The notes under the pieces: model-generated | Told to the model about the DNA's origin: nothing | Seen by the model: the letters and a program-made list of their open reading frames with translations, nothing else | Database searches by the model: none | Made by a program: the position numbers and the translations under genes | Part shown: one piece after another, positions 1 through 7,310 of the stretch | Layout of the letters: each line of letters opens with the position of its first letter | Position numbering within the stretch: the first letter of the stretch is position 1 | NCBI GenBank assembly: GCA_045536155.1 | Contig: JAZSMZ010000005.1 | Span: 1-22,652 of the forward strand | Length of the DNA stretch: 22,652 nt | Origin: JAZQNC01 sp045536155 | Lineage (GTDB): Bacteria; Bacillota; Clostridia; Oscillospirales; CAG-272 | Direction of reading: 5' to 3'

Positions 1-1212
1 ATCGACATCGGCCGACTTGAGCGGATCGTGCACATCGATGCGCCCAACACCGTAATGTCGCTGCTCCAGCGCATCGGACGGTCGGGCAGACGCGGGGATG
101 CGCCCGAAATGATGATGGTCTTTCGGGAAGAAAACCCTCTGCCGAACACTCCCCTGCCTCAGCTTATGCCCTGGGGACTGCTCCGTGCGATCGCGATAAT
201 TCAGCTTTATCTGGAAGAGCGCTTTATCGAGCCGCCGAGCGTAAAAAAGATGCCCTTCAGCCTTGCTTTTCAGCAGACGCTGAGCATTCTTGCTTCGTCA
301 GGCGCTTTGAATGCAAAGGCATTGGCCGAGCGTGTAATGTCTCTGCCGCCCTTTGAATTGCTTACCAAAGAAGATTACAAAACGCTGCTGCTCTCGATGC
401 TGGAAAACGACTTTTTAGAGCTCACCGAGGAAAAAGAGCTTATCATCGGCATGAAGGGCGAACGTCTTATAAATTCCTTTAAGTTCCTTGCCGTTTTCAA
501 GGACAGCGAGGATTTTACCGTCCGATGCGAATCGGACGAGATCGGCACCATCACCACTCCTCCTCCCGTAGGCGACAGATTCGCTCTTGCCGGACGGGTT
601 TGGGAGGTTGAAGAGCTCGACGTTGCACGAAAGCTTATTTACGTCAAGCGCGTAAAGGGCAAAATGGAGATCGAATGGCCGGGTGATTCGGGCGAAATCC
701 ACACGAAAGTGCTCCGCCGCATGAAAAAAGTGCTCGAAGAGGACACGGTCTATCCCTATCTCAAGCGCAATGCACAGCGTCGGCTTGAGCTGGCGAGAAC
801 GGTTGCGCGCAATACGGGAATGCTTCATCACTCCTGCATACATCTCGGCGGATACACCTGGTGCCTCTTCCCCTGGCTGGGCACACGGTCCTTCCGCACG
901 ATGCGCAAATTCCTTGCCCATTCGGGTGCACCCGTCAAACTATCGGGCATGGAATATGAGGGCTGCTACTACATCAAATTCAAGATGGAAAAGGGTGACG
1001 GCGAAAAGCTGACCCGATTGCTCTATGAAAAGATGAAAAATGAGGGTATTGATCTTGACGCTCTCGTTTCTCCGAACGAAAATCCCGTATTTGAAAAATA
1101 CGATCATTTCATTCCGAACGATCTTCTGCGAAAGGCGTACATATCCGACCGTTTGCGCACCGACGAGCTTATATGGGCCATCAAGGAAATGATGCGCGAA
1201 TACGACGATTGA
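1..1212 (+). CDS. Lhr-like DEAD/DEAH-box helicase, C-terminal part (5' truncated by window)
   Basis: The frame is open from base 1, so the start lies outside the window; about 403 residues are visible. The first 40 residues carry helicase motif VI (QRIGRSGRRGD), the arginine-finger motif of superfamily 2 helicases. The rest matches the layout of the Lhr-like family: a winged-helix region rich in basic and leucine residues, then a C-terminal region with the HHSC and GGYTWCLFPWLG stretches. Family knowledge suggests an ATP-dependent DNA or RNA-DNA unwinding enzyme used in repair; the substrate cannot be read from this part. The motor core with motifs I-V is not visible. The stop codon is 62 bases before the PRPP synthetase gene and no convincing terminator lies between them, so read-through into that gene is possible. 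Confidence 0.85.
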   Translation: MDIGRLERIVHIDAPNTVMSLLQRIGRSGRRGDAPEMMMVFREENPLPNTPLPQLMPWGLLRAIAIIQLYLEERFIEPPSVKKMPFSLAFQQTLSILASSGALNAKALAERVMSLPPFELLTKEDYKTLLLSMLENDFLELTEEKELIIGMKGERLINSFKFLAVFKDSEDFTVRCESDEIGTITTPPPVGDRFALAGRVWEVEELDVARKLIYVKRVKGKMEIEWPGDSGEIHTKVLRRMKKVLEEDTVYPYLKRNAQRRLELARTVARNTGMLHHSCIHLGGYTWCLFPWLGTRSFRTMRKFLAHSGAPVKLSGMEYEGCYYIKFKMEKGDGEKLTRLLYEKMKNEGIDLDALVSPNENPVFEKYDHFIPNDLLRKAYISDRLRTDELIWAIKEMMREYDD

Positions 1213-1274
1213 CCTAAATTTATCATTAATATAAAATACAACGATTCAAATCTATATTTTACGAGGTATCGAAC

Positions 1275-2420
1275 ATGAACGAAACTTTGCACGGCGACCT
1301 TAGCGTCATCGGTATGAAGGGCACCGAGGACTTTACAAGACAGGTTGACAGCTACTTGCGCCTCTGGAGATCCAAGGGCGGTGCATCGGCGACTGCCGAC
1401 AACAACGGATTTATCATCTGGCCCGACAGCATCCGTTTCGGAACGGGCGAGGCCAAGTGCATTATCCACGAATCGATGCGCGGTCACGACGTTTACATCA
1501 TTGCCGACATGTACAACTACGGTGTTACATACAAGATGTACGGCAAGGAATACCCCATGAGTCCCGATGACCATTTCCAGGATCTAAAGCGCATCATCGG
1601 TGCGATCGGAGGCAAGGCAAGACGAATTTGCGTTATCATGCCCATGCTTTACGAAGCTCGTCAGGACAAGCGTACCGCACGTGAATCGCTCGACTGTGCA
1701 ATGGCTCTTCAGGAGCTTGTCAACATGGGTGTTTCCAACATCATCACCTTCGACGTTCACAACATCGGTGTTCAGAACGCTATTCCGCTTGCAGGATTTG
1801 ACAACGTTCGTCCCACCTACCAGATGATCAAATCTCTCATCGCCAACGTACCCGATATCAAGATCGACAGCAACCACCTTATGATCATATCTCCCGACGA
1901 GGGCGGTATGGGAAGATGCATGTACTATTCCTCTGTACTCGGACTTCAGCTCGGTATGTTCTACAAGCGCCGCGACTACTCCCGCGTTGTAGACGGCAAG
2001 AATCCCATCATCGCACACGAATACCTCGGCGGCGATCTTCACGATATGGACGTTGTCATCGTTGACGACATCATCTCCTCGGGCGAATCGATGCTCGACG
2101 TTGCCGCAAAGCTCAAATCCCGCGGTGCGAGAAGAATATTCATGTTCGCTTCCTTCGGACTTTTCTGCAACGGTCTTGAAAAGATCGATGCCGCTTACGA
2201 AGAGGGTATAATCACAAAGATTTTCACCACAAACCTCATCTACCGCTCGCCCGAGCTCAAGGCTCGTCCCTGGTACTGCGAGGTCAATATATGCAAGTAT
2301 GTCGCTCTTCTCATCGACACACTCAATCACGACGGCTCGATAAGCGGTCTGCTCGATCCTTCCGACAGAATCCGCAACCTCGTTGACGATCACAAAGCCG
2401 CTCTCGAAGCGCAGGAATGA
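1275..2420 (+). CDS. prs: Ribose-phosphate pyrophosphokinase (PRPP synthetase), divergent long form
   Basis: The 381-residue product should make 5-phosphoribosyl-1-diphosphate from ribose 5-phosphate and ATP for nucleotide, histidine and tryptophan synthesis, in the cytoplasm. Recognisable family parts are ESMRGHDVYII (66-76), the ATP-loop motif YEARQDKR (126-133), DVH (160-162), SPDEGG (206-211) and the PRPP-binding loop VIVDDIISSGESM (261-273). The protein is some 60 residues longer than the usual 310-320. It has an N-terminal extension, an insertion around residues 78-102 and a long tail, and the PRPP loop is DDIISSGES where most enzymes have DDxxDTxGT. An ACGAGG ribosome site lies just upstream of the ATG. 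It could be a special subclass or a paralogue rather than the only PRPP synthetase. Confidence 0.88.
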   Translation: MNETLHGDLSVIGMKGTEDFTRQVDSYLRLWRSKGGASATADNNGFIIWPDSIRFGTGEAKCIIHESMRGHDVYIIADMYNYGVTYKMYGKEYPMSPDDHFQDLKRIIGAIGGKARRICVIMPMLYEARQDKRTARESLDCAMALQELVNMGVSNIITFDVHNIGVQNAIPLAGFDNVRPTYQMIKSLIANVPDIKIDSNHLMIISPDEGGMGRCMYYSSVLGLQLGMFYKRRDYSRVVDGKNPIIAHEYLGGDLHDMDVVIVDDIISSGESMLDVAAKLKSRGARRIFMFASFGLFCNGLEKIDAAYEEGIITKIFTTNLIYRSPELKARPWYCEVNICKYVALLIDTLNHDGSISGLLDPSDRIRNLVDDHKAALEAQE

Positions 2421-2511
2421 TTTATTAACAATAAATTTATCGCCCCTTTACGCAATTTATACCTTTTTGCGATAAAATAAAAAAAATTATATTTTTAAGG
2501 AGTATACTACT

Positions 2512-3534
2512 ATGCTTAGAGCATGTCTTATCGGACTTGGCGGAATGGGCCGCGGTCATTTTGACAACTACGTTCGCGCAATGAAAGAAAACAAGGGCGT
2601 TGAACTTGTTGGTATCTGCGATATCAACCCCGAGAAATTCAAAAATCAGAAGGTTGAATTCAACATCAAGGGTGTTGTTGCCGACAGCGCAGATATGAGC
2701 GCATTCCATCAGTACACCTCTGCTGAAGAGATGATGAAGGCCGAAAAGCCCGATTTCGTTACCATCGCTATTCCCACTTACCTCCATGCAGATATGGCTA
2801 TCATGTGCATGAAAGAGGGCGCACACGTTCTCTGCGAAAAGCCCATGTCCCTCACCGTTGAGGATTGCCGCCGCATGATCGAGGCTTCCAAGGAAACCGG
2901 AAAGCTTCTCATGATCGGTCAGGTTCTCCGTTTCTGGGGCGAATACGAGGCAGCAAAGGAGATTATCGACAGCGGTATTCTCGGCGCTCCCCTCAGCGGC
3001 TATTTCTGGAGAGGCGGTACATCTCCCGCTTACGATCCGGCAAACTGGTACTTCAACCGCGAAATGAGCGGCGGATGCCTCTTCGACCAGCACGTTCACG
3101 ACGTTGATATGGTTCAGTACCTCTACGGCATGCCTCGCGCGCTTACCTCCGTCGGTCGCAGATACTTCAAGGGCTGCGGTCAGGACTGCGTTTCCACCAA
3201 CTACATCTACGACGGCGACTTCGCCATCAACGCTCAGGACGACTGGAACCTCAAGGGCGTAGATTTCACCATGACCTTCCGCATCAACATGGAAGGCGGA
3301 TCTATGTTCATGGACCACAACGGCTTCCACGTTTACGACATCGAGGGCAAGGACATCACTCCCGATTACGACAAGGAAAGCGCATACTACAAGGAAATGC
3401 TCTACTTTGCCGACCTCATCGTTACCGGCAAGCCCAATCTGAAGAATCCTCCCGAGGATTCCCTCAGATCCATCATGATGGCCGCTGCAGAGCAGAAATC
3501 TGCCGACAATCACGGCGCACTCATTATTCTTTAA
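2512..3534 (+). CDS. Gfo/Idh/MocA family NAD(P)-dependent oxidoreductase
   Basis: The 340-residue product has an N-terminal Rossmann fold with GLGGMGRGH (8-16), an acidic CDINP at the end of beta-2 (36-40), and the family lysine motif CEKPMS (108-113). The C-terminal domain carries the DxHxHxxD pattern (D192, H194, H196, D199), equivalent to the usual DxGxHxxD with the glycine changed to histidine. The family oxidises or reduces sugars, inositols and related polyols with NAD(P); the substrate is not readable here, and no sugar transporter or kinase sits beside it. The start is well set by AAGGAG ahead of the ATG. The gap of 91 bases to prs contains an AT-rich stretch, so the gene may have its own promoter. 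Confidence 0.88.
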   Translation: MLRACLIGLGGMGRGHFDNYVRAMKENKGVELVGICDINPEKFKNQKVEFNIKGVVADSADMSAFHQYTSAEEMMKAEKPDFVTIAIPTYLHADMAIMCMKEGAHVLCEKPMSLTVEDCRRMIEASKETGKLLMIGQVLRFWGEYEAAKEIIDSGILGAPLSGYFWRGGTSPAYDPANWYFNREMSGGCLFDQHVHDVDMVQYLYGMPRALTSVGRRYFKGCGQDCVSTNYIYDGDFAINAQDDWNLKGVDFTMTFRINMEGGSMFMDHNGFHVYDIEGKDITPDYDKESAYYKEMLYFADLIVTGKPNLKNPPEDSLRSIMMAAAEQKSADNHGALIIL

Positions 3535-3539
3535 TTTAT

Positions 3540-3585
3540 ACAAATAAAAAGACCTGCATTAGGCAGGTTCTCATAAGGATGTTTA
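3540..3585 (-). repeat. Dispersed hairpin repeat, copy 1 (minus orientation)
   Basis: Read on the minus strand, this stretch has CCTTATGAGAACC (3566-3578), a stem made of ACCTGC and GCAGGT, and then CTTTTTATTTG. The same order and nearly the same bases occur on the plus strand at 4452-4499. The stem followed by a T-run looks like an intrinsic terminator for minus-strand transcription, which would stop transcripts entering the oxidoreductase gene from its 3' side. Confidence 0.65.
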
Positions 3586-3592
3586 CAAATTT

Positions 3593-3626
3593 CGGCAGAG
3601 ACATTGTTTTCTCTGCCGATTTGTGT
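3593..3626 (+). terminator. Hairpin after the oxidoreductase gene
   Basis: A perfect 9-bp stem (CGGCAGAGA at 3593-3601, TCTCTGCCG at 3610-3618) with an 8-base loop is followed by ATTTGTGTT. The T-tract is weak, but the position 60 bases after the stop codon fits the end of the oxidoreductase transcript. Confidence 0.5.
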
Positions 3627-3632
3627 TATAAT
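3604..3632 (+). promoter_or_regulatory. Candidate sigma-A promoter ahead of the AT-rich unknown gene
   Basis: TTGTTT (3604-3609) and TATAAT (3627-3632) are 17 bases apart, and the -10 box has a TGn extension. The -35 box overlaps the loop of the preceding hairpin. Transcripts from here would carry the GC-rich palindrome at 3644-3718 in their leader. Confidence 0.45.
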
Positions 3633-3643
3633 GGTGGTACATC

Positions 3644-3718
3644 GTAGGGCGGGGGCTTGCTCCCGCCGTGATGAACGCCTTGAATCTAAAATGCGGCGGG
3701 AGTAAACCCCCGCCCTAC
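3644..3718. repeat. GC-rich REP/MITE-like double palindrome
   Basis: Two 25-base arms (3644-3668 and 3694-3718) are inverted repeats of one another with two mismatches, one of which is a G-T wobble. Each arm is itself a small palindrome of the form GGCGGG-loop-CCCGCC, so the element can fold as one long stem or two hairpins. The outer ends read GTAGGG and CCCTAC. The base composition is very different from the AT-rich flanks. Nothing in it codes for protein. Confidence 0.8.
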
Positions 3719-3842
3719 AAAGGGGTATGGGCTTTACCCGAAGCCTTGTAATACAAAGGCGAAACTGGTGATAAAGCAAAACGATAAACAAGAATTAGAC
3801 GCAGAACTATTGCGAGAACAAAGGAAGGAGTTTGGGTGCTAT

Positions 3843-4298
3843 ATGTGGAATGAAATAAAAAATGAAATTGATATAGAAGACTTGATGAACGAATATAGTG
3901 GCTTTCACGATAGCTGTATAGTATCAATAAGCTATCATAGCGGAGCATTTGTTAATGATAAAGGTGCTATGGCAAATGGCGAATTGAATGAGCACGGCAT
4001 TGAAATGATATTACACAGCCAGTGGAATAAACCTATTGAGCTGCGTTTTACAGGAGTAAGAAAATGTAATATTGTTGGCTGGGAGGATAATTATTTCTGC
4101 GATATTTTTGGTGCATATTTGAATTTTCATAGCGACATCCTTAGCAAAACTCGTGATGACAAGCTGATAGTATGGGCGGATTGGGATGGTTTTAATCCCA
4201 AAAATTATACGGAAGATAAACCGATTTCTACTAACGGAAACTACAGTACTTATGTAATTGCTGAAAAGTTGTTCTGGAGAATAATGACGGATGACTAA
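3843..4298 (+). CDS. Hypothetical AT-rich protein with FHDS motif
   Basis: The frame is open from a GTG at 3768 (176 residues), but the ATG at 3843 has AGGAAGGAG ending 12 bases upstream and begins MWNEIKNEID, so I prefer a 151-residue product. Features are GFHDSC near the N-terminus, ELRFTGVRKCNIVGW in the middle, the aromatic stretch DNYFCDIF, a VWADWDGF segment and a C-terminal EKLFWRIM. There is no signal peptide or membrane segment, so it is probably a small beta-rich cytoplasmic protein. It resembles unnamed Clostridial proteins that share the FHDS and NYFCDIF segments; an immunity-protein-like role is conceivable but unproven. The gene is clearly richer in A+T than its neighbours and sits between repeats, which suggests transfer. 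Confidence 0.7.
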   Translation: MWNEIKNEIDIEDLMNEYSGFHDSCIVSISYHSGAFVNDKGAMANGELNEHGIEMILHSQWNKPIELRFTGVRKCNIVGWEDNYFCDIFGAYLNFHSDILSKTRDDKLIVWADWDGFNPKNYTEDKPISTNGNYSTYVIAEKLFWRIMTDD

Positions 4299-4345
4299 AT
4301 ACAGAGAGACAATTTCAAAATTATCGAACAGGATCAAATGAAATT

Positions 4346-4388
4346 ACCCCGACAGACGTTTTAAAAATCTGTCGGGGTTAATTATTTG
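4346..4388 (+). terminator. Intrinsic terminator after the FHDS gene
   Basis: An 11-bp perfect stem (ACCCCGACAGA at 4346-4356, TCTGTCGGGGT at 4368-4378) is followed by TAATTATTTGTTTT. Confidence 0.8.
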
Positions 4389-4415
4389 TTTTCTGCGGAG
4401 CAATTATGCCTTTTT

Positions 4416-4443
4416 GGACCGTCGAGGATGCCGGTCCCTACAA
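4416..4443. repeat. Short palindromic repeat (second REP-like unit)
   Basis: GGACCG (4416-4421) and CGGTCC (4432-4437) are inverted around a 10-base loop and followed by CTACAA. This is the same kind of CCCTACAA end as in the larger palindrome at 3644-3718, so it is probably a half or decayed member of a related repeat family. Confidence 0.55.
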
Positions 4444-4451
4444 GATAAAAT

Positions 4452-4499
4452 CAAACTTCCTTATGAGAACCGGCCTTTGCAGGTCTTTTTTTATTTGTT
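4452..4499 (+). repeat. Dispersed hairpin repeat, copy 2 (plus orientation)
   Basis: CCTTATGAGAACC (4459-4471) and GCAGGTCTTTTT (4479-4490) match copy 1 at 3540-3585 in inverted orientation. The imperfect stem ACCGGC/GCAGGT followed by a run of seven T residues looks like a plus-strand terminator. It would stop transcripts from the FHDS gene before they run antisense into the SpoIID-domain gene, whose stop codon is at its edge. Confidence 0.65.
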
Positions 4500-6622
4500 T
4501 ATTTTGCAATTATATTGTCCACGTGGGTGATAACGGTGCCGGGCAGATAAAGGGTGAGGATCGTTTCGTAGTCATAGCCCAGCTTTACAAGATCGCGCAC
4601 GCCGTACTGGCTGAGTCCGATGCCGTGGCCATATCCGCGTCCGACAAAGACGAAGCTTCCCGCATCGCCCTCAGCAACGACCTGACGCTCGGTTTTAACG
4701 AATATATCGGGGGCGGTAATGTCCGGAAGGTTTGTGGGAGGAGCGGGGGTCTCTTCAAATATCGAGCCGCCGCCCTGTGAGTTGTCCGAGCCGTTTTCGG
4801 CGTCGTCCGAATCGCCGTCGAATATCAGCATATTGTTGGTGATATCAAGAACACCAAGACCGCTGTCGGTCAAAACGGAAAGGGACGAAGGAGTGAAATT
4901 GATCTCGATTCCGTCGCCGTGAGTGAGAATGATCGCCTCGGAAGGCGCCTGAACGATCTCGGGCGATGCGCTGTATCCCGTCATGACGTATGCGCCGTAT
5001 GTAATATCCTCTTCGTCGACGAAGATATTGTTGTTCGGCTTTTGCACGGGAGTGCTTTGACTGCCGCTTTGACTTCCCTGATTGCTCTGCGAGCTGCTTT
5101 GCGAGTTTTTGATCGCATCGATCGCGGCGCTTATGTCTGTATTGAATTCGTAATCGGTAACGGTGAGCGTCTCTCCCGCACGTCCGACGACGAAATTGGC
5201 ACTTTTCAGTCCCAAAACGGTGCGAATCTTATCGGTGCGGGTAATGGTCACCGAAGAGCCGTAGCTGTCGGTGATCTTCAGCTTATAAACGAAGTTGGAA
5301 TCTCCCGCGAGCTCTTCGATGGACACGTCAACGATCGTGCCGCTAAGGCCTGTGTATCCCGCATTGCTGAGCCGCTGCATTATCTGCGAGGGGGTCATCG
5401 AAACGGTCCAGGATCCGCCCGGAACGTCTTCATAATTCTCCCAGGGAGTGATGACCGACTGCAGATAGGGTGTGTCGGTTCCCCATGCATATTTTGCGGC
5501 AACGGTACAGCCGCCCGTAGATGACGAATAGGCCACCAACGCGGCCTTGCCATTGTAAGCAAGCACCATTCCCGCGGTTGAATCGACCGCTTGATTTACC
5601 GCATCGTTGGTGCGGTTGAGTCCCTTATACACCTGACAGCAGGTGGTATTGCATATATCAAAGGTATTGTGCTTTCGGCTGGAAAGCGCGAACGATCTCG
5701 ATGCCACCGCAAAGGTGCGGAGCAGATTCTGCGACGATTGGTTTGAAACCTCCCAGGGCAAAACGCCTCTGACGTAGTCGTCCAGAGGGAGTATATTTGT
5801 GACCGCAACGCCCGAGGCCGTCTGGCTTATCCAGCGTGTATATTTGAAAAATCCGTCGTATGTATTCTTGGCGGGGGTAACAAGGTACGCCTTATCTGTA
5901 CCGTTCTGAGCCGCCGAAAGAGCGAGAGTGGTATTAGTCGAGCCGTCGTATTCAAAAAGGATATCGTCATTTGTAGGGTCGATTACGCAAAGTGCGGTAT
6001 CGGAAGGACCTACGACGTGTGCGTTATATCCGAGCGACTGGATACGGTAAAGATCGCCGTTTGCCAAATTCATGTCGGAATATTCACCTATTCTTACGCA
6101 CCAGCGTCCGTTGATCACCGCAGGGAATGTTTCGGTATAATTACCAAGCGAGTTGCCGAGAGAGTGCGTCAGGCTGTAAACCTCGCTTTCAGAGCAGTCG
6201 ATCTGTATGTGCCAGCCGCCGACCGCCACGTTTGAATAGGAGGCGAGCGAGTATGTCATTGCATTTTTGGAAAGGTTGGCATCGCACACAACGGCCACAT
6301 TTGTGTTTGGCAGAGTTGCAAGCTGTGTAAAATGGCGGTTGCTGTCTGAATATCCGACGTTGAAACCGTATTTTGCCGACGTTTCAAAGCCAACCGTAAC
6401 GCTGTCAGCAAACATCAGTCCGACAGATACCAGAAGCTGACCGTCGGCATCATGATAATATGAGCCGACGTCGCTTACGGCATAGATGGGGTCAGCAAAG
6501 ATCTGAATGATGATTGCGGCGGCGCCGAGCACCATCAGAGCAGCCAAAAAGGCGCAAAGAAGACGAACCCAGAACTTACTGTCGGCACGGAACTTCTTTT
6601 TCTTTGTCTTTTTTTGCGGCAT
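4499..6622 (-). CDS. SpoIID/LytB-domain protein, membrane-anchored, with internal insertion
   Basis: The 707-residue product starts with a lysine-rich tail and a single membrane segment (about 18-42), so the bulk lies outside the membrane. Residues 277-400 hold the SpoIID core. It has LPLDDYVRGVLPWEV, with E291 the likely catalytic glutamate, then AVASRSFAL, CCQVYKG and SSSTGG. The closing motif GYGHGIGLSQYG is only at 663-674. SpoIID family proteins are peptidoglycan lytic transglycosylases that cut denuded glycan strands during engulfment or cell separation. At 707 residues it is about twice the length of classical SpoIID. There are some 230 extra residues before the core, and the fold appears split by an insertion with a Ser/Gln-rich linker (507-525). 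AAGGAG lies 10 bases before the ATG. It is probably a SpoIID-like wall enzyme rather than the canonical sporulation gene. Confidence 0.87.
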   Translation of the reverse strand: MPQKKTKKKKFRADSKFWVRLLCAFLAALMVLGAAAIIIQIFADPIYAVSDVGSYYHDADGQLLVSVGLMFADSVTVGFETSAKYGFNVGYSDSNRHFTQLATLPNTNVAVVCDANLSKNAMTYSLASYSNVAVGGWHIQIDCSESEVYSLTHSLGNSLGNYTETFPAVINGRWCVRIGEYSDMNLANGDLYRIQSLGYNAHVVGPSDTALCVIDPTNDDILFEYDGSTNTTLALSAAQNGTDKAYLVTPAKNTYDGFFKYTRWISQTASGVAVTNILPLDDYVRGVLPWEVSNQSSQNLLRTFAVASRSFALSSRKHNTFDICNTTCCQVYKGLNRTNDAVNQAVDSTAGMVLAYNGKAALVAYSSSTGGCTVAAKYAWGTDTPYLQSVITPWENYEDVPGGSWTVSMTPSQIMQRLSNAGYTGLSGTIVDVSIEELAGDSNFVYKLKITDSYGSSVTITRTDKIRTVLGLKSANFVVGRAGETLTVTDYEFNTDISAAIDAIKNSQSSSQSNQGSQSGSQSTPVQKPNNNIFVDEEDITYGAYVMTGYSASPEIVQAPSEAIILTHGDGIEINFTPSSLSVLTDSGLGVLDITNNMLIFDGDSDDAENGSDNSQGGGSIFEETPAPPTNLPDITAPDIFVKTERQVVAEGDAGSFVFVGRGYGHGIGLSQYGVRDLVKLGYDYETILTLYLPGTVITHVDNIIAK

Positions 6623-6657
6623 GTCGCTTCAACTCCTTTCTTTTATGTGTTTTGTTT

Positions 6658-7209
6658 TTATCTGATCTCGTAGTCGCCTCTCACCATGAAATACGCATCA
6701 GCGGAGGTGACTGCAACGCCTCGTCCGTCAGCACGGGGGATGATAAGGAGATGGCGCTGGGGAATGGCAGAGGCATGGAGTATTTCATTTCCGCTTGTAC
6801 AGTCGGAAAGTCCGACGTTTGCGGCAACGTTTACGGGGTCCTCAATTATGGCAATCGCACTGCCCGAGCGGAGTATGATCTCGCACGAGCTTGCGGCATA
6901 GAGTCGCTGTCCGGCAGTAAGATATACTACCTCGTACCCTTCGCTCGATGCCGAGGGCTGTATTGACAAGCCGCCCGAGATTACCTGCTGTGTAACGTGT
7001 GCCTTGATCTCGTCAAGATAGCTCTCGCCAATGGAGCTTACGACCGACGAGATAAGCTGCTGCTTGTACTCTCCGTTGAGGTAGCTGACCGTGACAAGGG
7101 GGTCCGCAACCGTTCCGGCAGAGCCGAAAACGGCGAGAGTAAGCACGCTCGACAAAAGCAAAGCGGACACTGTAATAATGATCTTTTGCTTGTTCATTTT
7201 CTTTTTCAT
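6658..7209 (-). CDS. Secreted hypothetical protein upstream of the SpoIID-domain gene
   Basis: The 183-residue product has a typical signal sequence: a Lys-rich start, a hydrophobic core at about 10-30, and probable cleavage near AGTVADP. A short helical stretch (46-78) follows, then a compact C-terminal part with YLTAGQRLYA, IILRSGSAIA, DCTSGNEI and LLIIPRADGRGVAV. This pattern resembles an unnamed family of secreted Clostridial proteins (ADPLV-SYL after the signal, ILRSGSA later); no function is known to me. The stop codon is only 35 bases before the SpoIID-domain gene on the same strand, so the two are probably co-transcribed and may act together at the cell envelope. AGAGG lies 9 bases before the ATG. 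Confidence 0.8.
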   Translation of the reverse strand: MKKKMNKQKIIITVSALLLSSVLTLAVFGSAGTVADPLVTVSYLNGEYKQQLISSVVSSIGESYLDEIKAHVTQQVISGGLSIQPSASSEGYEVVYLTAGQRLYAASSCEIILRSGSAIAIIEDPVNVAANVGLSDCTSGNEILHASAIPQRHLLIIPRADGRGVAVTSADAYFMVRGDYEIR

Positions 7210-7238
7210 TATTATTACCTCTTCTTTGGTATAATCGG

Positions 7239-7267
7239 ATTATAACACGTTTTTCTTCGTTTTTCAA
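7239..7267 (-). promoter_or_regulatory. Sigma-A promoter for the secreted protein/SpoIID-domain unit
   Basis: On the minus strand TTGAAA (7262-7267) and TATAAT (7239-7244) are exactly 17 bases apart, 30 bases ahead of the start codon of the secreted protein. A housekeeping-type promoter here argues against strict forespore or mother-cell control of the SpoIID-domain gene. Confidence 0.75.
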
Positions 7268-7310
7268 TTATATGAGCGAATTTGCTTCATTCCATTTTCT
7301 GCATACGGCA

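Noticed and set aside
1584..2393. Minus-strand open frame opposite prs
   Set aside because: It is explained as the antisense shadow of a conserved enzyme; no ribosome site or domain was seen.
2437..3543. Long minus-strand open frame (368 codons) opposite the oxidoreductase gene
   Set aside because: It mirrors the codon pattern of a clear conserved gene on the plus strand, has no recognisable domain, and runs out into the AT-rich intergenic region.
3531..3791. Minus-strand open frame across the palindromic repeats
   Set aside because: It consists of translated repeat sequence with no domain and no ribosome site.
3541..4443. Possible CRISPR array from repeated palindromes
   Set aside because: Only two units per repeat type, inverted or unequal in length, with a gene between them and no regular spacers.
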